Below are positions 1 through 11,900 of a DNA stretch of 37,791 nucleotides, piece after piece. The notes below the pieces were generated by a model. It saw only the letters and a list, made by a program, of their open reading frames with translations. It did no database searches and was not told the DNA's origin. This DNA comes from Lingula anatina (taxonomy: Eukaryota > Brachiopoda > Lingulata > Lingulida > Lingulidae). The DNA is taken from contig NW_019774291.1 of NCBI RefSeq assembly GCF_001039355.2, forward strand, positions 1,221,971-1,259,761. Reading direction: 5' to 3'. A program made the translations under genes and the position numbers. Position 1 is the stretch's first letter. Every line of letters begins with the position of its first letter.

Positions 1-332
1 ACCCAAAGTGAAACACACCAGGACCTGGCAAAGTGTAAAAGAAATCATTCCGGCCTTGTTGGTAATCTTCAATACTATCTATGGCTGTAAGGTAGTATTG
101 ATGAGGTGCAATGTTTATTGTGGATCCGCAGCCTATAGTGGAAGATAAAGGGGAAAAGTATTATATTTTGACGTCGCCTCCTAGCACTCGGCTTTCACCA
201 AACTTCATGAAACTTTGGACGTGCTGAAACCATCCGGGTCCAGTTTCACAAAAAAAAAATTATAATAAATAAAATAATAAAAAATAAATAAATAAAATCC
301 GCAAGTGTCATCTGCCCTTCTGACTGTTCATG

Positions 333-385
<53 letters not shown>

Positions 386-1512
386 AGTTTGAAATAAAAG
401 TACGTCGTTTTGCTTACCAGGTTAAGTGGGTTTCTTTAGTAGAAACAGTTCTTTCTGGTGTTGTTTTCGGAAAAAAGGTGCATGCCCATCTAACCAATAT
501 ATTATATAGTCTTCAGGTTGACATCCGTGAAGGCAAACAATAAATTGTATACCTAAAACACATATATCGATTTACTTAATATCATGCACCATTACAAAGA
601 TCGGAAAGATCCAGAAGATTGGCAAGATTGCTTGCGCGTCTTTGTACTGTTATACTTACAGCCCTACCAGGAAAACGGAACGGATAATCGAATCAAACTG
701 ACAAACCCTTTAACATGCTCCTTTAAAAATGTTGAACCTTTCCTCGTGAAAACACATTGAGTTAAAGTCTTTCCAGCTTTTAATAGGTACGCAATATCAG
801 CAAGCCTCCTCTACTCCGAATTTTTGTAGTAAAGTAATTAATAAGAAGGTGAACGAGCGCGACCAATCCCAAATATAAGGAAATCAGTCTTTTGCAACAC
901 GTAGAAATATCATATTTTCGAATGAAAATAATGCATTTGACATTGGTTCGGTAGGGTGGATTATTTAATGTTGTTAATTGCTTTCATACTTGAGGGGCGC
1001 CTCCTTGCCCCCCCCCCCCCCTCCTTAAAACGTAAAACACCGACCGACCCTAAAATTTAGCTGCTATGCCATAAATAAATAAATAAATAAATAAATAAAA
1101 TAAATTTCGTCTCCCGACCTGTTTACAGAGATTCCAATTTATCAATTTTGTCTGAAATTTCCATTTCACCCGTTTTTTTCCCTTTCTTTTTCTGTCACGG
1201 AAGAGCACCCAGACATCTAACTACTCTTTCCCGTCTTTCTCTATCTCTCTCTCTGCTAGTGAAGCGAGCGGGTTTAAGCTGCGGGTGTCGTTCCAGAAAC
1301 CAGACAAGCAAATTGTTCCCAGTTTTATTATCAACCCCACGTTGAACTCTGGACTGAGCAGACAGGTTCTGAAACCTCGTAGACCAAATAGATCTATCAA
1401 AGTAGCATATTTGCTGCGACTGCCGATTTTTCTTTGCCGCATGAATTTCTCAGCGCTTAAAGTCAGAAAGCAGCACGAGAGAGACAGCGTCAGCGGCACC
1501 TGATACCTAACC
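1..1512. other. Upstream flank of the spermine synthase gene, no gene seen
   Basis: No open frame here looks like a protein. The stretch holds a 47-base poly-A run (335-381), a C-rich run near 1009-1022 and an (AAAT)n microsatellite (about 1071-1106). At 230-250 a segment resembling the terminal motif GGGCCARTTTCACAAA is followed by A/T-rich DNA; this could be one end of a MITE, but I found no partner end. The last 100 bases before 1513 should hold the 5' leader and promoter of the gene that follows; no TATA box stands out. Confidence 0.5.
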
Positions 1513-3255
1513 ATGACGGCAAACACGATCATGATGTGTTTCAAAGTAGCTCCCAGCTACGTTAGCGGCCCAGGTAGCGTTGACACGTTTTTCAGATAAA
1601 TTCTGTATGTGGTAGCATCTGAACATTGGATATCAGAAAACGTTAGTGCATGAATTTTTGTGATAAGGCGCAGGTAACATTGAGGTCACACAGCGGCAAT
1701 GATGCTGAATGCATCAATTATTTTGTTAAATTATTAATATATTAACTTGATTAAAACTTCACTGCCGAACATTTTATTTATTAAATGATCAGATACTAAC
1801 AGTAATACAGTATTTTAATTAGTGAGTATTTTAAGTGGACTTTAAATAGTGGACCATATATTCAAACATAGGATTTTACTGGTAGCTTTAGATGAGTTAT
1901 TTCACGTACACGTACATGTCAGCTGTTCTGTGTGCTTCCCACCAAGGAGGTAGATACTAATGGATACTGGTACGACTCATTGTACAGTATGCTGCATCAT
2001 TCAGCTCACCATCACTAAAAATAAATCACATAAATGTGTCACACACAATTTTTTTTCTTTATGTCCTATTTTCATTTCTTTTTCCCCCTAAAATGTATTA
2101 TCAGTGTTACTTTCTCATGAAAAATCAAATTTCTTTTCTTTTATATTACAATTAATTGATTATTGGTAATTATTTCTCTTTAATATAGAGTTTCAGTCTA
2201 GACTGAAGAAAGCTGGGGAACTGGCTTTGGGGGAACTGTCCTCAGAACCCAGACAGTTGGAGGTTGCTAAAGACAAGCTGTTCATCTTTACTGGGACTTC
2301 TGGAAGGTGAAAATGGTTCCTTTCAGCGAAGGAGCCCTTCATTCAAACAATTAACTTGTAATTTAATTCAAGAGGAGGTGCAAAAATTTCCAACCAAAAA
2401 TTACCAGTAATTAATTCATTGAAAGTTTTGCTCCCAGTATTTATTATTTCTGTGTATGGTGAAATTATCAATTTTCAGTCATGCTGTTTTGAGAACTTAT
2501 ATGACTGGACTCGTTACCTTTGATGTCCAGCACTTTGGAGAGGGAGAGGAGTACGAATGGAACAATGGCAAATATGACATGGAGGTAATGACAACCCAAC
2601 AGACATATGTTATGTGTGTAGACACAACATATATAGTACACATGCATGGGTGTATGTTTTTTATATCTTGGTGTGCATTGGCAAGTAGTGGCATGTCTCT
2701 TTTTCCTGTGTTATACTGTATAATTTTTTAATGACTTGAAGTTTTTAGACCTTTATAAAAATTGTCTATGTACACTAAGGTTATTGACATCAAATATTTT
2801 TATCTGTCAGGTGGTTCTGAAACCTTTTTTGAATATTAAAATGATATGTTTCTGTCCAGGCTATCAAAAAATTGAAAAAGAACATTGAAGACCTTTTTGG
2901 TTCAGCAGTGGAAAATGCAAACAGGTGTGTAAATGCAGGGGCGGATCCAGAGATATTTTCTGACAGTCTTTGTTGATCCATCCTCCATTTTGCCCGTCTT
3001 CCGACAGAAAACATTAGATACCCGTCAATGTAAACTTGAAAATCTGACCGTCTTCCGGAAGACCCAGAAGATGGCCTAAATCCGCCCCTGGAATGATTAA
3101 TCTTGGTTTTAAAGTATGAAGATTACAAATTCCTTTAGGTGTTTCAAGGGTGTTCGAGTATTTATTCTATATATAGGTTACAGATCTTTTTATGAGTTAA
3201 TAATAATTGAAGTTAAAATTGGGTACAAGTCACAGACAACTGACCATCAAATTGA

Positions 3256-3314
<59 letters not shown>

Positions 3315-5998
3315 AAAACAATATACATAATTTCTTTCATTTCAGCAATGTATTTTATATGTAAACTTTAAAAAGCTATTGTATATAATACCTAAAGCAC
3401 TTTCCTGAACTTATTGCATACTTTATTGTACTTCATGTTGGACCCGCAAAAAAAAAATCTACGCAAAAAAATTCTAAAAGAGTAACCCCTTGGTAATTTG
3501 TGGTCACTATGTATTTGACACATAAAGATATATTTCAGTCTTTTTGCTCCCATTCGACGTGGTGGTCAGGTTTGGACCTATGGCATCACAGCAGATGAGA
3601 GGCTGATGGAGCCAGACTATGATAAAGTGTCCTTTGAGACCAACTCTCCATGGCAGAACATCAAGATCATGCACTCCAGAGAGCTTGGGAATGTTTTGTT
3701 GCTTGATGATGATATCAGTAAGTTGACATAAAGCTTGTAAACATTTGCTACAGTGTGAAAAAATATGTATAAAAACTTGCTACAATGTTTTTAAAATACA
3801 AGGGTGTCTTATGAATTTTAATTGTTTTGAAAACTACTGGAGGTTTACTATACAGTAATATAATACATGTAGAAACTAAGATGTCAAAATTTTTTACACC
3901 ACTTGAGCCATTAAGATAATTATGTCCTAAAGAGAAACAATACTGTATGTTATGTATGGATGAAGAAAAGTTGGTTAACTTTCTTAGAATGTCTAAACTG
4001 TTAATTTTTAGGGACAGAACCAAAAAAAAAAAAAAGTTAAACTTTAAAATAATTGTTTAGACAGCATAAACTTACATAATAAGTGAAAATATGAAGAATG
4101 TATAGTAATGTGCACCTGACCAGCCAAGTGAAGTTAAAAAATGGTCATTTTTTGGCTAAAACTGCTGGAGTAGTTATGGGTTCAGTGAGTTCTGAAAATA
4201 GGATGCTAAGATTTTTTGCAGTCCACTGATAAACATATATTGTGTATTTTAGTGCTTGGTGAGAGTGACCTAATCTACACACAAACATTACTTGGACTGG
4301 GGAACCCTAAGCGTGAGAACTACGAAGGCAAGGAGGTTCTGATCCTTGGTGGAGGGGATGGAGGCATCTTGCACGAATTGTTGAAGGAGAACCCAAAATT
4401 TGTTACCATGGCAGAAGTAAATGGACCAAAGTTTCTTACTGATAAGCTTAATTACTTAAACTAAGCATACAGAGCACTAAAAGTTTGTCACCCACAGCCT
4501 CTTTATTCTAAAAATATTTCTAAATATTTAATTTTGAGTAAATCAGTATGGTTGATTGTCATTACCAGTCAATCCACAAACAAATGACAAAACATTGTCA
4601 TTGGTATTGAAATTTTACACTGCCTTGGTTAATTTATACAGCAGTAACATAAAGGAATTAACTAATATAATATTAGATAATATAATGTACACTTTTTATA
4701 TATCAGATTGATGAAGAAGTCATCAAAGCTTGCCGTGTTCACATGAGAAGTGTTTGTGGAGACAGCATGGATAAATTTGAAGGGAATAACTATAAGGTAA
4801 TTCTCATATGATATTCTCAACCACTCTGGTAAACTTGAAGAGCGAAGTTTGTGAGCTATCTATATTTCTATTTATCTATCAAATGCTGTGATGCTTAATC
4901 TGTAGCAAGGGTCTGAAAAGATAAAGATATTGCAACAGTGAGTGCAGTGTTTTCACATCTGTACACTGTTATTTACCAAGATAAAAAGTGGGTAGTTAAT
5001 TGCAGTGGTTGCAAATGACTTGAGAAAAGTGAATTTTAACATAGGCATATTGTCAAAAAACAAAAAAAAAATGTTGGTTCCTAGTTATCCACCATTGTTC
5101 ATTTTCATAAAAAAAATTTTTTCATGTTTTTTATTGCCAATTCACCAATTTTTTCCTTTCGGGGAAATGGAGCATTAAGCTTCAGTACAACATGCTCTTT
5201 AATGTTTGTAGATCATCATTGAAGACTGTATCAAGGTTATGAAGGAGGACCTAGAGCAGGGCAAGAAGTACGACTTTGTTATCAATGACTTGACAGAATT
5301 TCCGGTAGATAAAGAAAACTATGGTGAGCATAGTAAGGATTTATCTTGGGGCCAATTTCACACAAAAAGTTCGAAGTATACAATGCACATCATACCAAGG
5401 CTTTCCCCAGAGAGCAATCCAGTCATCATTTGGACAGCCATTAGCCACAAAAGACGGCCTATTTTTCCAAAGACAGCTGGACAGCTTATAAGTTTTTCGG
5501 TTGGTTGGGCTTGCTTGGGTTGGACTACCTGAAAATGGACGACCTAATTACAGAGTCACATTTTGGACTTTCTGCACCCCAAATCCATGAAAACCACTGC
5601 ATAAAACCTTTTAAAAAACTTATCCAAAGCCATTGAGAAAATTATGATATGTAAACTTGCTTTCTAATTCTAAATTGATTGAATTGATGAATTGCTGTTT
5701 GACATTCATATTTCCAGGATTTGCCTATGATTTCAAGACCACCCACTTGGTGATGGAGCTGGCTCTGCAGCTGCTTAAACCGCAAGGAAAGGTTCTGGCA
5801 AGGGTGGGTATTACATTTTACTTCACATGATCTCAACATATTGACAAGCTGTGTCAATTAATTTTAAGAAATTAATTAAATTCAGACTTTTCAGGGTAAT
5901 GATCTTGACTTCAGTTTATGCATTTCATGAGGGTATTTTTGAAATAATTTCATAAGGACCAATGTAGAAAAATACAGATTTTTGTTTTTATTGTTTTT

Positions 5999-6048
<50 letters not shown>

Positions 6049-6686
6049 TTTTTAGGGTAAAAATTGGATATTAGGTTTTATTCAAATAATATAATGTAGG
6101 TTTCAGTAAGATAATTGTTTTGTATAATGAGCAGTTGATTGCAATTTTTATTTAATAGAGATTTTAGTGAAATGATAAAGTAATATCATGACATTGTACA
6201 TAACAACTGTCATTTAGTTTATTTTTAGGAAATTAGTACCAATAAGTGGACAGCTGTAGAAAACTGATAAATTTAGTTGCTCAAAGTTCAAGGCATTTCC
6301 CATTATCTTTAGGGCAACAGTAAGAGTGCTGTGGATTACTATCCGCTAGTCGATGAAGATATTATCAAGCTTGGTGGACAGTTTAAGCGTAGAGATGCTT
6401 ACGTGCCATCTTTTCGTGAAACGTATCCTTTACTTTCCCTTAAGGCAAGTACTTGCATGCATGATAGATGCATGCATATGTAATGGATTCATTCAAATTA
6501 ATCAAGTCAAGTAAGACATTACAAAATTAACAATCACATTGTTCTGTGATGTAAACTTTTCTGTAAATTAATTTGTATTGAAGATTGAATATATTGTCAA
6601 ACATGTGCAACTTAACATTCAATTTAAAATTTGTCTTACTTAACTGTTTCATCAGATACTGCCTTTATGAAATATGGAAGGTTTAA
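1513..6686 (+). CDS. SMS: Spermine synthase (spermidine aminopropyltransferase), complete, 11 exons
   Basis: Transfers an aminopropyl group from decarboxylated S-adenosylmethionine to spermidine to make spermine, in the cytosol. Exons: 1513-1573, 2189-2306, 2479-2584, 2860-2924, 3539-3717, 4253-4416, 4707-4796, 5212-5323, 5718-5803, 6313-6422, 6656-6686. All junctions are GT-AG and all phases agree, giving 373 residues; human SMS has 366. Residues 1-116 match the family's N-terminal domain. The linker [17 protein letters not shown] matches the start of the synthase domain. Residues 209-214 are the nucleotide-binding GGGDGG, followed by AEID at 230-233. SDLIYT (181-186) carries the conserved Tyr. 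IIEDC and VINDL (283-287) carry the adenine-binding and catalytic Asp positions. The end, [11 protein letters not shown], corresponds to the family's C-terminal strand. Exon 1 (starting [10 protein letters not shown]) is the least certain part, supported by its donor, phase and resemblance to invertebrate SMS starts. Confidence 0.95.
2936..3090 (+). repeat. MITE-like foldback element, family A, copy 1
   Basis: A 155-bp element in SMS intron 4, starting CAGGGGCGGATC and ending in the near-inverted AATCCGCCCCTG. It contains the internal motif CCGTCTTCCGGAAGAC. A second copy lies in the opposite orientation at 26527-26695. It has no coding capacity, so it is probably a non-autonomous DNA transposon. 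No clean target duplication is visible at this copy. Confidence 0.75.
3260..3312. repeat. (TA)n microsatellite
   Basis: An uninterrupted TA dinucleotide run of about 53 bp in SMS intron 4, about 230 bp before exon 5. Confidence 0.95.
6001..6053. repeat. (AT)n microsatellite with T tract
   Basis: About 40 bp of AT repeats followed by 13 T residues, in SMS intron 9. Confidence 0.95.
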
Positions 6687-7058
6687 ACTTGCTGTGGGCA
6701 AAGAACCAAATAGGTGCAGAAGCTTCCTGTTTATAAGAACCTAGAAGACATATTTTTTCTTTAAGTTTTAATATGAGTCGGTATTCATTAGTGATTTTAT
6801 CTTTATTTTACTTTCAGTCAATATGAACTAGATAAGTTGGTTTTTAATTTTACTTCTGCTATGAATTACAGCATTACTTTTAGAAGTCTCATAAATGGAC
6901 ATAAATAGACATGGAACATGTTTCTCTTACATTTTCATTTTGCATAATTCTTAATTTGCTTCATTCTTTTAATCCAAGAAGCATGATACACTTTTATGTG
7001 AAGAAAATATGCAAACTTTTAAGTTACTTGTAGATTTATCATCCTCTACAATGATTAG

Positions 7059-7064
7059 AATAAA
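7059..7064 (+). promoter_or_regulatory. Candidate poly-A signal of the spermine synthase gene
   Basis: AATAAA about 370 bp after the SMS stop. The region is AT-rich, so chance hexamers are expected and the true cleavage site is unknown. The 690 bp between this stop and the convergent minus-strand stop at 7377 holds no recognisable gene; one 95-codon AT-rich open frame at 7009-7296 looks like chance. Confidence 0.35.
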
Positions 7065-7376
7065 ATTAACTTTGGCCCAAATAATGTCAAATTTAAAGAT
7101 ATATATAAACCTTTTATATATTTCATCACATCCCTTACAGATTTGCAGTAAACTTTTTAATTTGGAAAGTACAGAAAGAAATATAAATCAATTAATTCAG
7201 AGAAAATATAACAGTTTGGTATATCAGTTTGGTTTTACATTTCAATTTCAACACATTGGAAGAGTGCTGAAAAGGTTGCAAGATAATGATAAATAAATGA
7301 CACCAATTACAATAATTGAATTTCCTCAAACTGATTGAACATTATCTTGTATGCTTTCTTTCAAAACAGACTGACT

Positions 7377-7629
7377 TCAAGTCCAATGTCCACCTCTATT
7401 TTGGTTGTAAGGTCTCTGGCCTGGCCTATCATTATAACTGTTGTATCTTTGTTGATCTCGTCTCCCTTCATGAAAATGTCTGTCTTGTCCTTGCCTGTGA
7501 TCATGATAATGATGATAATTCTGTCCATGTCTGTCACTATATGGATGATACCTGTCTCTTTGCCTATAATCTGAGTGATGCCCTCTCCCTCCGCGGTGTT
7601 GGTTATATCCTCCTCGACTGTAATCAGGC
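7377..7629 (-). CDS. Terminal exon of an Arg/Gly/Tyr/His-rich protein, possibly RAMAC-like
   Basis: On the minus strand a good acceptor (TTTTCTTATTCAG) opens a frame of 83 residues plus one split codon, ending at TGA 7379-7377. The tail starts RPDYSRGGYNQHRGGRG, is full of Arg, Gly, Gln, His, Tyr and Asp, and ends QNRGGHWT. Disordered RNA-binding tails look like this. The family I compare it to is RAMAC, the activating subunit of the mRNA cap methyltransferase RNMT: its conserved N-terminal motif ends in KRP, where this exon would join in phase 2, and an Arg/Asn/Gly/Tyr-rich tail follows. I could not find the diagnostic N-terminal exon upstream (higher coordinates), so the name is a suggestion only. 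The gene is convergent with SMS and divergent from cyclin H. Confidence 0.5.
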
Positions 7630-8953
7630 CTGAATAAGAAAATATTGGATAATTAGGAAGAACACAATATACACAAAGTGATATTAAATAGATATTTGTC
7701 TTCTATATTTTCATGTAACAGTGATGAAAAAGTAGAGTTTTAATACCGACGTACCATATGGTCTTAAGCAATTAAGGAACATTGCTTTTAACAATAGGCA
7801 TTTTCCTACTTATCTAATATTTCTTCAACTACTTCTGATGTGACAGATGTGCTCAAATAATTTTTCATAACCGAAAAAAAATTGTGTGGAAGAGGATTTT
7901 ACACCTTTATCTGTATCCTCTGTTCCAATATCATGGTTTTAAAGCGACTACTGGTATACCATATGATGTGAAAAGAATCAAACATCCAATCTGCTCTCCT
8001 GCTAATATTATTACATGATACAAAAGAATCTCTGGTGTAATACATCTGATAATACAACTTATCTACCTATTCTAGCGAGCGCAGACGTCCCTAGGTGGCG
8101 TTAGTTGTTCTATTTCGCGAAGCGCCATTAAAACTGTCCCCAGAGTATCAGATTTCAACCCGCTCTTACAATGCACGGCGTGTCTCAACTACTGCATCGG
8201 GAACAACCCTACCTTAACACGTGATAGAGAACAGCTGTTACTTCCTTTTGGGTATTGTTTTCGCGATCTACGAGAGGTCAGAAGTGAAAATTTTTAAGGG
8301 CAAACTTTTAAACTGATTTATTTTTTGAAGTCGGCAAAGGGCGGCAAGACAAAATATATGCCATGTAGAAGAACAAGGACTAAGGTTTCTAACCAACATT
8401 TCAGATTTTTGGGCAAATTTGGGCAAATATTTTTTTTGTAATTTATTTCAACGCCCCCCCCCNGGCTTACAGCAAGCGGCAATTAACTCCCCGTCGAGCA
8501 TAAACAGGGTGACAAGCCGCCACCGATGGACAAGCGGGGTTGATTTGCATATTAGCGAACATAGGGCGGGCTTGACGTCTTCTCATTTTCATTGCTATTG
8601 TGTTTTGCCCTATAATTATCTCGTCACCATGTACGCATACAGATGTCAGAAAATGATCAATTAGTTGTCGCGTGAATTATAGGCATGACAGTAGGCTATA
8701 GTGAAGAGGTTAGTGGCAAGTTATCTCTGAAGCTCAGGGTGCAATGACTAGGACCCTAAATCAATTATCATGCTGATAATAAATAAAAAATGGTTTTATA
8801 CAGTCCATGTTACTCAGTATATTCTGACACCTTATGAAACAGATATAACATAGGTCTCTAGGTAAAAATAGAAAGGGGACCATGCATGGATTTAAATGTA
8901 TGTTGATGGACGTACGAGATTTTGGTATGTATTCTCTATTTGTCTATTTTCAG
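7630..8953. other. Interval between divergent genes, first exons not identified
   Basis: The RG-rich minus-strand gene and cyclin H both need one or more 5' coding exons here or nearby, and I could not recognise either. CpG-containing segments at about 8070-8240 and 8470-8600 could be promoter DNA; TTTCGCGAAGCGCCATT near 8112 resembles E2F- and YY1-type sites. The base at 8463 is unresolved, next to a C run. A 58-codon open frame without an ATG (about 7840-8018, plus) resembles nothing I know. Confidence 0.4.
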
Positions 8954-11900
8954 AATAAAGACGATGGCACAAGTTTTTTAGACTTAAAGGAAGAAAGGAT
9001 TTTACTTCGTCACTATGAATATGCTCTCAAAGAATTCTGTGCACGCTTCCAAGATTCTGGACCACATGAAAATAAAGTTATTGGGTTGCCAAGAGAAGTT
9101 GTTGTATGCATTTGAGAAAATAATGTTCACATGCATTTTTGAGTGATAAACAATAATTTTTAGAAATTAAAACATTTTGAGTAACTGTTTTCTGTTCATA
9201 TTAGTAAATGCAGTAGTAGTAGAAAATATTGCATGTATAAGACTAACAGAACATAACTCTTTTAAAGAAGATCTTTATTGTTTTTTTTTTTTTCAGGGAA
9301 CAGCTATTAACTATATGAAAAGGTTTTTTCTCAATAAGTCAGTAATGGATTATCACCCAAAGGATATAATGTATGTATACCCTGATGGGGAAACTCATAC
9401 TGCCTTTCTCACAATCCATCTCACCTTTCTTCTAGACTAATTAAAGTGTAAAAGCCACTTGCACTTGTTTACTGTTAAATATTATTTGAAAATCTTACAC
9501 CCTTGTAGAATGAATTAAATCCATACAGTGGAAACTTTTGTATTAATTTACCCTCCTTTCACAGGTGTTGGTATTTTATGGTTGTTGGTTATATTCCAGG
9601 CTTACCTGTGTATATTTGTCAACCAAAGTAGAAGAAAACCATGTTTCTCTCAGAACCTTTGTATCTAACATAAAAGGAGACCCTGATAAAAATGCTGACA
9701 TTGTCCTCTGTTTTGAACTTTTACTAATGAAGGAGCTGCATTACCACATGACAATACACAATCCATTCAGAGCATTGGAAGGCTTGATTATTGATGTGAA
9801 GGTGAGGCAAGGAGAGTAGATATGTCAGTCTCTATTGTTTTGCTATTGGTCTGAATCATCTGAGTCAGCCTAGAATGAGAACCTCGGCATGTGAGGTGGG
9901 GTTAGCTTTTAAGCTATAAGGGTGAAACTGTATGTACCAAGATTTTTTCTTTGGAAGCAATACAAAGGTGACATGCAAAACCTGGTGAATTCATTCTGTT
10001 GTGCATTAGACTAACTTAAAGAAAACAAGAAAAATATTTGGGGAAAAATTCTGTCAGCTTTTACTTTTTGCTGCACGGCACTTTGTACTGTATTATGCCA
10101 TTATATCTAACAAATCCTCCGTTGGTTTTACGCTAAGACGAGGCTTTGGCCGGGCTATTTTGGATTATACCATTGACAAGCAGATGTGGCATCATACCAA
10201 TTAAAACAGGATTCTTTGAAATACTGTAGTTGATAGGATGCAAATTCTATTTTGGAAAATTTAGGCCAATTGAAAAATTTGAACAATTATAATAGACTGC
10301 TAGTTGAGTCACATTGGTGAGGTTTATTGATCAATAAATGAAATATATAATAATTCTAATTAAAGATCTGTCGAATGTGCTACATACTTAATTATCTAGC
10401 CTATTTATTATAGACAAGATGCAAAGCTGTTCAAGCCATGCCCACAAAAGATGTTGAAAAATTAAGGAAGGGGGCATTTGACTTTATTGACCGCTCCTTA
10501 AGTACAGATGCCTGTCTAATATTTGCTCCATCACAGGTAAGATAATGTTTACTCAGTGTGTAAGTTAGCCTTCTTGTAATCAAGTTGTTCAGAATTCCAT
10601 ATAATGCACAGTGTTGTGCTTCTACATTTAGCTGTCACTAAATGTCAGTAAACTTTTTATTAATTTAACAAGTTTTTATGAGTGGTCAAGCCAGCTTGGG
10701 CAGAAATTAGTACATGCCATTTTATCATTGAATGAAGTGGATTCATTGTAGATAAAATCACTATATCTGTAATTCCATATTGATAAAAAAATATTTGAAA
10801 ATAAGATAAGAGTTTATTTAGCCAATTATAAAAATCGGAAATCATTTTCCTTTTGGAGCAATATACAGAGTAAAATAATAAAATAATACAATAAATAAAT
10901 AAATTAAGAATTTAGTTTTGAGATCAAATTAAAATGCGTCACTGCACTTGGATAAAAGCTGTTTAAAAAGCGTTTACTGCCTTTAAAAGTTAAAAGTCTA
11001 CTGTTGCTTGGTAAAAAAGTAAAAAGAGATGTTGCAGGATGGAAAGAGTCTTTCATGGTGTTGACAATTCTTTTCTCCATCCTGTCTTTAAAAATATCAT
11101 CCAGCTTGGGGAGATCGTGCCCAATAATCCTGCTTGCAGTTTTTACAACGTTTGTTAATTTCTTTCTTTCCTCCCCAGCTGTTCCGCTATACCATATTAT
11201 AATTCCGTACGCTAGAATGCTTTCAATTACACACCTGTAAAAATTGACTAAAATAGGCACGCTATCAGTAAAAGTTCTCAATGATCTTAAAAAATACAGT
11301 CTTTGCCGTGCCTTCTTTACACTCTTTGCGGTGTTATCTTTCCAGTTCAATTTACTGTTAAGGTGTATACCAAGTAGTTTAAATTCCTCTACTCTACTAA
11401 CTTCAACATTACCAATGGTGAGTGGTACCTTTACATTCTGATTCCTTCTAAAATCCACTATCATTTCTTTGGTTTTAGCTACGTTCAAGATAAGATCATT
11501 ACTCTCGCACCAGCTTAACACCGACTCAACAGATTCTCTATATGTACTCTCGTCGTTATCAGTAACTAGCCCCACAAGCGTAGTATCATCCGCAAATTTC
11601 ATGAGAAAAGTCCCGTCGCTTACACTTGTACAATCATAGGTAAAAAGGGAGTAAAGACAAGGGGAAAGGACGCATCCCTGTGGTGCTAATGGTATGGTAA
11701 GGTAAATGTTAGATACAGCCTTGAAAATATTTAAATTTCAATGTTTGTGACTGTGTTTATATTTTATATTGTACAATATGCAAATGAAGATGAATTATGA
11801 TAACTTAATTTTACAGATTGCTTTGGCTGCTTTACTTGCAAGCGCAAGTGAACAAAAAATTAATTTAGACAGGTAATTACTGTAATTTTATTGTTGCTTT

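Noticed and set aside
3116-3364. Frame with (YI)n repeats
   Set aside because: It is a translation of the (TA)n microsatellite.
7255-7290. THWKSAEKVAR-like reading as the missing cyclin H first exon
   Set aside because: It ends in a stop at once, has no donor, and lies on the wrong side of the minus-strand gene. The likeness to the family's HWTF segment is chance.
7009-7296. 95-codon AT-rich open frame after spermine synthase
   Set aside because: Composition follows the AT-rich background and there is no recognisable motif. It lies in the probable 3' untranslated region.
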